Part shown: positions 51,735 through 62,327 of the stretch, piece by piece
Position numbering within the stretch: the first letter of the stretch is position 1
How the letters are laid out: each line of letters begins with the position of its first letter
Origin: Lithodes maja
Taxonomy: Eukaryota; Arthropoda; Malacostraca; Decapoda; Lithodidae
Direction of reading: 5' to 3'
Assembly (NCBI GenBank): GCA_037953745.1
Contig: JBAKBP010012262.1
Span: forward strand, 1 to 64,000
Length of the DNA stretch: 64,000 nt
Notes under the pieces: model-generated
Told to the model about the DNA's origin: nothing
Seen by the model: only the letters and a program-made list of their open reading frames with translations
The model's database searches: none
Program-made: the position numbers and the translations under genes

Positions 51735-54406
51735 AAACCGATAACCTCATCATCCTTAACGACATCCATCAACATACCCATATTCCTCACCAAGCCCTCT
51801 ATAACCCATCATCTCCAGACATCACCTTTTGCTCCCCAGAACTCGCCCCCACAACATCCTGGAGGGTGGTCAGAACCTTAGGCTCTGACCACCTCCCGAT
51901 CATTATCACCACCAAATCCAGACTCACCCCAGCTAGCCACAAACACACATACACCAATTATAAAAGAGCTAACTGGGAAGCATTCACAAATGAGACAGAA
52001 CAACACTTCACAACTCTAAACAGTACACCCATCACTAACATCAACAATGCTGTACACATACTCAATAAAACTATCCAAAATGCTGACAAGAAACACATTC
52101 CAAGAGGTAACAGAAAAAGACACAACCCCAACTTCACACCAGAAATTCAAAACCTCATCAAACAACGCGACATACTGAAACACTCCCCAGCACCCCACAC
52201 ACAAGACATCACACAACAAATTCAAGCACTCAACACCCAAACTAACAACAAAATACAAGAACAACAAAAACTAAATTGGAATAACTTCCTACAAACACTT
52301 GACCACAAAACAAACCCCAAAAAACTCTACAAAACACTAAACAGCATCACACTTTCCAACAGCAACACAACACAATCACATGCTGCAATCACAACAACAG
52401 ATTCTACTCCTTCATGTAAACAACAAGCAAACACTCTCATCAATCACTTCTCACATGTCAGCCACCTAAAACCTCACAAAGACGACCGACGTGTCATCCG
52501 ACGTAAGAGACAATTCCCCACAGACCCTGAATATACACCCTTCACCAATCACCAGACAAAGCATATCATCACCAATCACCAGACAAAGCATATCATCAAC
52601 AATCTCAAGCACTCACCCGCCTGTGGCCTAGACAACATAAGCAACATACACCTCAGACACCTGGGACCACATAGCATACAAGCACTCACTAACATATCAA
52701 ACTACAGCTATTCACACAACACAATACCAGACATTTGGAAGCATGGTGTCATCATCACATTCCCCAAACCCAACAAAGACCCCACGCTACCCTCCTCGCA
52801 CCGCCCCATCACACTCCTTTGATCCCCCTCCAAAGTCATGGAACGCCTAGTATTACAACTAATTACACCTGACCTACCCCTAGCTCCAACACAACATGGC
52901 TTTAGGCCACTGCACTCCACAAACACTCTTCTCACAGACCTTACACAAAGAGCTTTCGACGGCATCAACTCAGCTAGACCACCACACAGATCACTATTAG
53001 CCACACTCGACATTAGTAAAGCCTTCGATGCCATCCCCCGCCACAACCTAACAAACAAAATCTACAACACAAACATGCACAACAATACAAAAAGGTGGCT
53101 GGCCAACTTCCTAGCAGGCAGATGTGCACACGTATCTTTTGCCGGTCAGTCATCTAAAATCAGAAACTTTCCAAACGGAGTCCCACAAGGATCCGTCCTA
53201 TCGCCCGCACTCTTCAATCTGTACATGCACGATATAACTACACCCAATACGCCCCAAATAAACTTAGCCTCCTATGCAGATGACATAACACTCACATGCA
53301 CACACCATGACCCAAAAAGAGCAACAGATCTCCTTCAACCCTATCTCAACACACTACATGGCTGGTGCACTACAAACAGACTTAATCTAGCCCCAGCCAA
53401 ATCCACCGCAACCCTGCTCACAAGTTGGACAGGAGAACACGAATACATCCCTCAACTCACCATAAACAACACACCCCTAACACATACACACACACACCCA
53501 AAATCCTAGGAGTAACATATGATACTCATATGACATTCAAACAGCACACCACAAACAATAAAAAGAAACTGACACCCAGACTTAACGCCCTCAGGTCACT
53601 TGCTCACACAAAATTTGGACACAACAAAGAAACTACCACCACAGTATATAAACAATACACAAGATTAGTGATTGAATACGCAAGCCCAGCCTGGGTTTCT
53701 AACCTAGCTGAAACACATAAGACTTTACAGACTATTCAAAACAAAGCCCTGAAGATCATTACAGGCTGCACAGCTACTGCACCCACAGATCACCTACATC
53801 AAGAAACCAAAATCCTCAAAGTCAAAGACCATCTGGACATGAGAGGCACTCAATTCCTGGCAGCAGCCTCCACAAACCAAGACCACCCACTAAACTACAT
53901 GGCAACACACTCACAGACACCAAGAAATATCAAAACAACACCCAGCACACGGTATCACACACAATTATTGTCCTCTCTCCCTCCCTGCCCACCCCGAACC
54001 AACTTCCAGAAGCACATCCATACTCATATCTCTCACCGATCCATCCACTCACTCACAGACAACACGCAGCTGCATGCACGACCTCCCGAAATCCATCCTT
54101 CCGAATCCTCCCTTCCTCGCGAGGACAGAGTCCACCTGGCCAGGCTGAGATGCGGACACCATCCAGCTCTCCTGAGCTATCAGAAGAGACTGGATGACTC
54201 CGTTGTCGACTCCTGCCCGGGATGTAACACAGCACCCCATACCATTAAACACATAGAAGACTGCATTTCACACAACCACTTATGCCAACAACACAATCTA
54301 CACTCAATGAGAGCTCTGTGGGAAAGCCCGATCGTGGCCATGGCCTTCCTCAGGCACTCGGGGCTGTTCGGCCAGGCAGCTTAGGGAACAAGAACAACAA
54401 CAACAA
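51735..54406 (+). mobile_element. (CAA)n-tailed LINE, 5'-truncated
   Basis: The insertion is bounded by CAACTCCCCC at 51725-51734 and 54407-54416, a 10-bp target duplication that rejoins the DIRS reading when removed. The 3' end is (AAC)n after GGCCAGGCAGCTTAGGGAAC. The coding strand is very rich in A and C and poor in G. It resembles Jockey/I-group LINEs; the exact clade is not certain. Confidence 0.88.
51740..54384 (+). pseudogene. Jockey/I-group-like endonuclease-RT, truncated and frameshifted
   Basis: The frame begins in the second half of the endonuclease (PDITFCSPELA, GSDHLPIIIT) and enters the RT: SHRPITLL, TQHGFRPLHSTNT, TLDISKAFDAI (motif A), NGVPQGSVLSPALFNLYMHD and LASYADDITLTC (motif C). 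The C-terminal region includes RLVIEYASPAW, TIQNKALKIITGC and a Cys/His segment (CPGCNTAPHTIKHIEDC). Two defects are visible: an in-frame TGA at 52820-52822 and a frameshift in the (AC)n run near 53483-53500. Catalytic Asp residues remain. Confidence 0.86.
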
Positions 54407-54661
54407 CAACTCCCCCTGTCCTATTTCCACTTGAAAGAAATTGGAAACCTGCAGACCTCGCTCAATTTTGCTATGTGGACATTCTCAAATCCAAGTGGCT
54501 ACCGTCCTATGTCAAGGAAGTCACGGATACGCTCACAAGTCAATACACAGCGTTCCACAGTATAGTTCACACTGGGAACAATTTACAACTTAGAGTCAGA
54601 TCACCAGTCTCCATCAGTTGCTTTGTTGTTGAAGCACCTAAATGACTTAATTGACTTTTTT
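54407..54661 (+). pseudogene. DIRS recombinase N-terminal remnant
   Basis: After the LINE, the frame PLSYFHLKEIGNLQTSLNF and later SPSVALLLKHLNDLIDFF align with PLSVSSFHLGSNGDLGTSL and the TPSVALVFHSLNCLF segment of element 1. This shows that the DIRS sequence continues directly across the LINE. It ends at the RTE junction. Confidence 0.65.
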
Positions 54662-56736
54662 TAGAGGAGGGTGGAATGGTGAGAAGGGTGGAGAGGTTGC
54701 AGGAGGAGGAAGTCAGGGAGGAGTACAGGAGAGCAGTGGAAAGACGACTAGGTGGGTTCCACCTGAAAGTTATGGAGGAAGTGGAGGAGATGAGCAAGGT
54801 GTTGAAGGATGAGATCTGTGCAGCATGTGAGGAGGTGTGTGGAGTGAGGAGAAGAGGGAGGGGAGTGAAAGGTACAGCATGGTGGACAGAAGAGGTAAGA
54901 ATAGCTGTGGAAGAAAAGAAGAAAGCATATAGAGAGTGGTTGGGTAGTAGAGGGAATGAAGATTTCGAGAGACAGAAACGAGCGAGGTACGTGGAGAGTA
55001 AGAGGGTGGTGAAGGAAAGTAAGAGAAGAGTAGATGAGGAATTTGGAAGGAATCTGAGTGTAAAATGGAGGGAGAGTAAGAAACTGTTCTGGAAAGAAGT
55101 CAAGAAAGTTAGGGAAGGTAGCAAGGGAAACAGTAAGGGTGTGAAAGATAAGAATGGGAGAATGCTAGCCGAGAAGCAAGAGAGAGTCGAAAGATGGAGG
55201 GAGTACTTCAATGAGTTGCTAAATGTAAGGAATGAAGAGCCAGCAAACATAGCTGGATATGGTATGGGAGGGAGAAGAAGAGAAGTAGTGGAGGAGGAGG
55301 TGGGGATCAGGAGGTCAGAAGTGTGGGAAGCCATGAAAAGAGTGAAGTTGGGGAAAGCACCAGGAACAGATGGAGTGTGTGGGGAAATGTTGAGGTATGG
55401 TGGTGAGATAGTGATCGAATGGGTATGGAAAATGTGCAAACTAGCATGGGAGAAGGGGAGTGCACCCGATGACTGGAAGACTGGCATAATAGTCCCCCTA
55501 TATATGGGCAAAGGGGAAAGAGGAGTGTATGGTAACCACCGAGGAATATGTCTTCTAAGCGTAGTAGGGAAGGTTTACAGTAGGGCAGTGATTGAGAGAG
55601 TGAGAGTGAGAACGGAGATATGGATAGGCGACGAGCAGGGAGGTTTTAGGAAGGGAAGAGGATGTGTAGATCAGATTTTTACCCTGAATTGTGTTGTGGA
55701 GAAATATCTGGAGAAGAAACAAAAGGTGTATGTTGCCTTTATGGACTTGGAGAAGGCCTATGACAGAGTGGATAGAGAAGGTTTGTGGAAAGTACTTAGA
55801 ATATACGGAGTAGATGGCAAGTTGCTGAAAGCAGTGAAGAGCATGTATGAGGGTGCAAAGGCGGCAGTACGTGTGGAGAGTGAGCAGAGCGAGTTCTTTG
55901 ACCTGAATGTTGGTTTGAAACAGGGGTGTGTGATGTCCCTGTGGTTGTTTACTGTATACTGTGTATGGATGGAGTCATGAAAGAAATACTATCAAGAGCA
56001 GTGGATGTTGGTGTATCGCTGAAAAGGGAGGGAATTGAGTGGAAGCTACCTACTGTATACTGCTGTTTGCAGATGATACAGTTCTGATGAGTGATAATGA
56101 ATGGGAGTTGCAGGGTCTGGTAAATGAGTTTGGAACAGTGTGCGAAAAACGGAATTTGAAGGTAAATGCGGGGAAGAACAAGGTTATGGTCTTCGAAAGG
56201 GGTGAAGTCACAGAGTGTGAGGTGAAGCTGAACGGTCAGGCTATGGAGATCGTCAACTCTTTTAAGTATCTGGGCAGTGTGTTGAGTAAAGATGGGACTA
56301 TGGATGAAGAAGTTCGGGAGAGGGTACAACAGGGGAAGAGGGTTGTAGGAACGCTGAAAGCAGTAACAAGAAATAGGGTGGTCAGTATGGAAGTGAAGAA
56401 GTCCTTGCATGACAGTGTGGTAATCCCGACACTGACTTACGGAAGCGAAGCATGGACGTTGGTTGAGAGACTTAGACCAAGAGTGAGAGCAGTGGAAATT
56501 AATTACCTAAGAAGTGCGTGTGGAGTTACATGGAGGGATAGACAGACTAATGAGGAAGTAAGAAGGAGGTGTGGTGTGGAGGTAGATGTGCTGGAAAGTA
56601 ACAACTTGAGATGGTTCGGCCATATGGAACGTATGGAAAGCGAGAGAATGACTAATAGGGTGTACGAGAGTGAGGTGGAGGGACAGAGAGGGAGAGGTAG
56701 ACCGAAAGAGAGGTGGAAGGATGGAGTGAGGAAGTA
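54662..56736 (+). mobile_element. RTE-type LINE copy 4, truncated at both ends
   Basis: It starts at AGAGGAGGGTGG, in the linker between endonuclease and RT, and stops about 200 bp before the family 3' end, where it joins another LINE at 56737. It has no TAGA tail, so its 3' end was lost by a later rearrangement. Confidence 0.82.
54676..56736 (+). pseudogene. RTE reverse transcriptase, copy 4
   Basis: Covers the linker and most of the RT, including GKAPGTDGVCGEML, FMDLEKAYDRV and FADDTVL. Two 5-bp insertions break the frame, near 55958 (after the MSLWLF motif) and near 56052 (just before the FADD box). Both look like local duplications of a TACTG-type word. A 9-bp loss removes three residues near 56598. 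A change from SPWLF to SLWLF is also seen. Confidence 0.83.
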
Positions 56737-57387
56737 TATAGGAAGATGTCACACTACGGCCTTGCATCATTAGTTCCACTAATTTCTTCTTATCTTCATA
56801 ACAGAAAAATTTGTGTAATGGTAGATGGCCTTTATTCTCAATTTCACTCAATAAATGCTGGTGTTCCCCAGGGATCAGTTTTGGCCCCAACTCTGTTCCT
56901 CATTCATATCAATGATCTCATATCTACTACTCATAATCCAATACATTCCTACGCAGAAGACTCAACACTCCACAGTTCCTTCACATTTACCAATTCTTTC
57001 ACCCAACCCGATCTTATAAATTCAAAAATAAACACTGCAATTTCTCTGAACCAGGACCTTTCAAGAATTAATGAATGGGGACAAAAGAATCTAGTTTCCT
57101 TTAATGCACAGAAAACCAAGTACATTCAATTTTCTAACCGACAGAATCTAACTGACTCCCATATATTTTTTAATGATGTAAATATTCCCACTTCCCCTAG
57201 TATTGACATTCTCGGTGTAACATTAACTACTAACTTGAGCTGGACACATTATGTTAGAAGCATTGCTAAGAATGCCTCTAAAAAACTGGGACTCCTGTAC
57301 AGAGTTCGAGAATTCTTCACTGACGAGCAGTTGGCCGTAATATATAAAAGTCATGTGCGTTCTCAGATGGATTACTGTTCACCTCTG
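56737..57387 (+). pseudogene. LINE reverse transcriptase fragment, separate family
   Basis: The frame reads MSHYGLASLVPLISSYLHNR, AGVPQGSVLAPTLFLIHIND, a motif C variant YAEDSTL, ILGVTLTTNLSWTHYV and YKSHVRSQMDYCSPL. These are RT motifs from B to the start of the C-terminal region. YAED in place of YADD would disable catalysis. It is fused in frame with the RTE end at its 5' side and truncated at 57387 by the next LINE. Confidence 0.78.
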
Positions 57388-58010
57388 TATTTACCTATTT
57401 GTATTTACCTATTTGTAGTTTACAGGAATTGAGCAGCGCTCGTGTTGTCCTGTCTTAGTTACTTTATAATCAATCCATTTTACTTAGACAAGTATCGTAA
57501 TGGATATTCCCAGTTCCCAGTATTTTGGACTAACATATCATAACTTATGTTGCCCTATTTCCATATTTACTTTTATCCAACCTAGATTTGAACATGTTAA
57601 TGTTCCTCGCTCTCACCACCTCCTCCTCCAAGTTGTTCCAAGTCTCTATACTCCTATATGGGAAGCTGAATTTCTTTGTGTCCTTACGACATCTGCCCTT
57701 CCTCAGCTTAAACTCGTGCCCTCTTGTCCTTCCATTATCCCTCACGAATAGATCTTCCCTATCTACTCGTTCCAAACTTTTTACTCCCTTGAACATCGTT
57801 ATTAAGTCGCCTCGTTCCCTTCTCTCTTTCAAGGTAGGCAGTTGTAGTGTCTTAAGTCTTTCCTCATATGTCAACTCCTTCAATCTTGGGATCATCTTCG
57901 TTGCTATCCTTTGGACTTTCTCTAATTTGTTTATATGTTTTTTCAAATGTGGTGACCATATCATTGCTGCATAATTTGTTAGTAGTCTTGGCAAATCCAA
58001 CGTCAAGGCT
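57388..58010 (-). mobile_element. CR1-group LINE copy 3, 3' end
   Basis: The 3' end, with the tandem ACAAATAGGTAAAT tail, is at 57388. The 5' truncation is near 58010. The family is related to but distinct from copies 1 and 2. Confidence 0.82.
57545..58006 (-). pseudogene. CR1-group RT C-terminus
   Basis: An open frame of 153 codons carries NYAAMIWSPHLKKHINKLEK, LQLPTLKERRERGDLITMFK and TRGHEFKLRKGRCRKDTKKF. It aligns with the end of the 14490-17612 protein. No catalytic motif is included because of truncation. Confidence 0.8.
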
Positions 58011-59240
58011 ATTAACCTAATTGCAATGACGACTTGTCTATTTTGACTGCTATGTCGTCATTCCAACCGCGGTTAAAAAGAAAACGTCTAGAGTCTACTC
58101 CTTATCTTGCTCTAGGAGACGTTGTACATTAACCAAAACTACCACCGAAGGTGAAAAAAGCATAGAAGAGAAGAAAAAGGGGTTTACCTTAGTTACCGCT
58201 TAAGGCCCATCCCGTGTTCCGTCATGTGCAGATCCCTGTCGAACGTGCGCATGAGCGACCCTCTCTTGTTATCATTTTTTCACGCGCTCCATTGAATGAA
58301 GTCGCTTTTGTTGTGCTCCTTTAATTCACCCTTTTTAGGTTAGTTTCGGCTTTTCTGGCCTTCTTTTTTGTTAGACAGATGTTACGTGATCTAGGGCACA
58401 CGTAAATGGGCTCCTAAGTGTGTATAATGGAGACGCGTGTGGAAATAGCTTACCGAAGGTACGGGGGCGCCTGGCGTTCCTCGTATATGTTTTTCATTCT
58501 TTCTCTTTTCATATTCTTTTTTCCTGTTAGTCTGGGCATGGTTTAGCTTTTAGCTTCATTTAGCCTAGCTCGTTTTCTCATTCAGGAATTGCTATGCCCC
58601 TATGAGTTCTCATTTTTTCATAGCCTAGGTGTACAGTTGGTTCACAATCTGAGATTTCGTGGTGGCGGTGCTGTTTATAGTGTTTGTGTCAGCCGCATAA
58701 ATAGCGTTATTCCCGAGTCCCCCCTTTCGAGCCTTCACTGTGTCTCAAGGGCCTGGGCGTTTGGTGGTTCGTGATATCCAGGGGTACCCCACGGGGGCCT
58801 CTCCCTCACGCCACAGGGTTTTTCGCCCCTGACACATTCTCTACTCGCGGCTAGGCCACCCTTTTTCTCGCCAGTTTCATTACTGGTTTTTTGTGTTCCC
58901 TTCCTGTTTTCACCTCCATCCTTTCATAGCTTTTGCCCAATCCTGGGGTACCCCACGGGGGCCCCTGTTTGTGCCAAACCACCCAACCTGCCACTTCTCC
59001 TCATGGGCTTTGCTCTATCTCTGTGGGTTGGGTGGTTCCCGGGGGATGTGCCTCCTCTCCCCTGGTGTGTCTTCCTTGCCTCTCCCTTGACCGGTTGAGT
59101 CAGGATATTATCAAGGAAGACACTGCTCAGCTTGATGGTCATCGTCGCTTGGAGTTCATAAGGAGTTGACGCTTGTTTGCGGGCCTTTTTTGGTTTTCCT
59201 AGACGCCCCTCTCGCTTGTTCGGCACCGGGCCCTCTTGGC
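58011..59240. other. Probable 5' region of DIRS element 2
   Basis: No protein domain is recognised. A GGGGTACCCCACGGGGGCC word, centred on a palindrome, occurs at about 58779-58798 and 58947-58966. Base composition is ordinary at first and becomes poor in A towards 59200. Confidence 0.4.
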
Positions 59241-59245
59241 CGGTC

Positions 59246-59387
59246 CCGCAAATTTGCGGAGTGCTCGATTCGGCCCTCTGGGTCGTTTCGGCTCCCCGCA
59301 AATTTGCGGAGATCGCTGGGGGGTCGCGTGGCGATGTGGGAGGTTTGTGTCGGACGGATCTACCTCCATTGGCCCGCAAATTTGCGG
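59246..59387. repeat. Three copies of palindrome CCGCAAATTTGCGG
   Basis: The same perfect 14-bp palindrome is at 59246-59259, 59296-59309 and 59374-59387. The first two are followed by AG. Spacings of 50 and 78 bp and unlike flanks argue against a simple tandem repeat. This could be a protein-binding site array in the DIRS 5' region; that is inference. Confidence 0.75.
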
Positions 59388-60026
59388 TTATAGTTGGCTT
59401 TCACTGTTGACCTTTTTTATGTCATATTGTTGCCTGATACTATATTGGTGTATGCACTTTCCTGGTGTTATAGGCCCTGCATGTAAGATGTTGAGTGGTG
59501 GTTAACACTTTCTCCATCTTTGCAGGTTCTGCTGGTGCTCTTCCGCCTCGGCCGCCCTCCTCACCTACCTCTGTGCTCCCAGTTTAGGGTGAGTACGGAT
59601 ACCTGTTTGCATGTGTGTTCCTGTTTCCCCATGCTCCTTCCCTGGTTCTTCTTGGACATTCTCTCCACTTACACCTTCGACGTGCTGATTCTGGTGTGTG
59701 TTCTTCTCGTGCTGGTCGGCTGCTTTGCTTTCGCCTTGGTTGTCGCTCCCCTTGCTTGGTGAGCCACATGTCCTGCTTGCGCCACTCGCTCTTTGTGTCC
59801 TCTACGGCCTACCTCCCTGCTCTGTGTGGCCCGTGTCTGTCCCTGGTGGTTGTGCTGCTCCATGGCCCTGGTTCCTCGGCGGTGGCTGTGGCCTCTGCTT
59901 CCCTTCCGTCGGTGTGGCCGATGGTCTCCCGCCACATTGGGCCTGTGGGCCGCCGTTCCCCGGCCTTTGTTGCCGCCCGGTTCCGCGTCACCCTGGGTAT
60001 CCCTGCCCGACTGACGGCCGTTCAAC

Positions 60027-60250
60027 ACAGCCCGTAGCCTCGTAGGTGGAGCTCTCGTCTCACACACGAGGGGTCAGGGGTTCAATCCCAGACCGGGCGG
60101 TGGCGAATTGGGCTTGTCTCCTTTCATGTGTTAGCCTCAGTTCACCTAGCTGTCAATAGGTACCTGGGATACGTGGACGACGTTGTGACGTCCCATCTGG
60201 GGTTGGCACAAATGGTACAAGGCGAGCTGGGTATCATTTGGTTCTCCTAC
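60027..60250 (+). mobile_element. tRNA-derived SINE
   Basis: An A-box-like TAGCCTCGTAGG (60035-60046) and a B box GGTTCAATCC (60079-60088) sit about 33 bases apart, as in a tRNA promoter. The following GGGCTTGTCTCCTTTCATGT and TTCACCTAGCTGTCAATAGG words resemble the body of tRNA-derived SINEs known from decapod genomes (from memory). Its ordinary A content contrasts with the DIRS sequence on both sides, so it inserted after that sequence lost its adenines. Confidence 0.7.
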
Positions 60251-61214
60251 GCTACTGGTCAACCTGAGCCTCCACGCTCTCGCTCGCCTCGCTACTGCCC
60301 CTCGTCGTCCTCCTGATCGCCTTGCCGTCGCCCGCCCTCGTCTTGGTTCTCACCCTGAGGCCGGGGTTGGCGGCTCTGCTCCTGTGCGCCCTCCCCTGGC
60401 CTCTACGGATAGGGGCTCTCCTCCCTTCCGCCCGCTTTCGTAGCCCAGACGACTTCCTCTTACGTTGTCCTCTCCGCGCGCGGTTGTTCGTGCTGTCGCT
60501 GGCCCTCTGCTCCCTCCTACACTGTCCAGGAGGGTCCGCCTGGGTGTCGTTGCTTCTCCTACTTCACCTGCTTCAGTGCCTCTTCTTCTTTCACGGTCTC
60601 GTCCCACGGTGGAGGTCCCTCCCTCCTCCGCCTCGGTGTCGGGCCGCCCTGTTCTCTCAGCCCCGAAGGTCCTTGCTCTGTTTCCCCCCGCGGCTCATTC
60701 TGGCCTCCTTTCACCCGGCCATCCTTCCCCCTCCCGTCGTCCTGCTCCTCCTCCTTCTTCTCTTCCTGCCCTTCACTTCCCGTCTCGCCTGGGGGGTACC
60801 CCTCCTCTTGCCTCGGTGAGGTTTCGGGGTCCCCCTTTCTCGGGAGCTGTCGTGTCGCTGGAAGAGGGGGATGGTGCTGTTTCCCCCTCGGCCGTTCGTG
60901 ATCGGGGACGGGTCCCTCTCCGGCGCCACGGCCGTCGTCGCTCGCCTTCCTTGGGCCGCGACGCTGCTGGTTCGTGTCGTGGGTCTCGCTCCCGCTCACG
61001 CTTGTCCCTGCGGGCCGTCCATTCTGGGTGGGGGGGGGGGGGGGTCGCCTCTCTCGGTTCGATTGTTGGCTATGCAGGGCTGGGTTGTGTCACGCTTCGA
61101 CGGGTGCTTGGCATCGTTGGACGCCTCCCTCTTCTCGCGCTTCTTGGCGGTGACTCACCCTCAGCGCCTCGCCCTTCCTACCCCTGCTACGTCCCGCTCC
61201 CTTCTGCAGGCCTC

Positions 61215-62194
61215 CGCTCTGGTCAGACTTCAGCCGCACTGACATCCTTCCGGCTGTTCAGTCCCTGGCTGTGTTGACGGGTCTGTCCTCCTATGGGTCG
61301 GGTTTGTGCGACGCCGGTCCGCCTGGCTTCGCCGTCATGCTCGGTCGCCCTCTCCCCTTGGTGGCCTGGTTTGCTGAGGCCTTCGCCTTCACACCGTTCC
61401 GTCGACGGCTCTCCTTTGGTCCCTCCCCTGGAGTCGTCACTGCTTTTGCCTCCTCTTGTGTCTGTCGGCGGGTTGGCCGGCGCGTTCTTGAACTTTGTTC
61501 TATTGCTACCCCGTTCTTCTCTCACCCGGATCAGGCCTCTGTCGCCACGGTTTTTCCCTTGCGACTGTGGGTGACGGACTTCTTGTCTTGTCTTTCGGTT
61601 CCCTCCAGCCGTCTGTCCCCGCCTGCGGCTTTTCGGGGCGTCTGCGCCAGGCGCTCTTCGCGAGGGTTTGAACCGCGTTCTGCGGGTCCACCTTCGGCTC
61701 GCGGTGTCTTTGGTTCCCGAGCTGAAGGCGGTTTTGTGCGCGGCAACTCGGCGCCGCCCGACAGTGCGGTCCTCGTTCTGCCGGCCGGCCCCCTTGGATA
61801 TTCGTCGGGGTTTGTTGTACTCTGCGCTCTATACGTCGGGGTTGTTTCAGCTGGTTGCTTGGGTATGCTCGCTTCTCTGTCGGCGGCCCCTGCTTCCGAC
61901 ACGCGACGACGCGCTGTGTCGTTGCGGTCCCTGCTTCCGTCACGCACCGTCGTGCTGTGTCGCACGCGGGGTCTTCTCAGTCCCGTCCTTCTGCCGGTCC
62001 TCTTCGGGGTGCTGCTGCAAGTGCTGCCGCCTTGCGCGGACGCAGGACTGGGACGTTGCAGGCCAGTGCGTCGATTCCGCCTCGCCCTTCTGTTCTTGCC
62101 CCCTTTCATCCCCGCTGTGTCGGGGCTGGCCGGCCTTCCACTTCCGGCCGCCCTTCGACGTGGTCTGCCCTGCGCCAGCCTGGGGTTGGGGTAG
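61215..62194 (+). pseudogene. DIRS gag remnant, A-depleted
   Basis: The start (TDILPAVQSLAVLTGLSS and VMLGRPLPLVAW) aligns in position with the DILADAPALSAIAGLPLV and VMLELTNLEDGPW region of element 1 gag. Further on the similarity is hard to follow. Long frames are open in all three plus frames, because stop codons need A, so an open frame is no evidence for coding here. Poly-G runs at about 61029-61042 and 62216-62239 lie on either side. Confidence 0.5.
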
Positions 62195-62327
62195 CCCGCC
62201 CTTTTCGCCGGGGTTGGGGGGGGGGGGGGGGGGGGGGGTAGAGGTCGACGTGGCGCTAGTGCCCGCACGGCCCGTACCGAGGGTACCTCCGCGTCAACAC
62301 AATGTGTAGTTCTCTGGGTCGGCCTCC

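Larger units (their letters stand above)
47140..54661 (+). mobile_element. DIRS-type element 3, heavily decayed and interrupted
   Basis: Fragments of gag, RT, RNase H and the recombinase linker follow in DIRS order on the plus strand, with many stops and frameshifts. Two LINE pieces interrupt it (48485-49165 and 51735-54406) and a third abuts its end (54662). The amount of decay makes it older than element 1. Confidence 0.75.
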
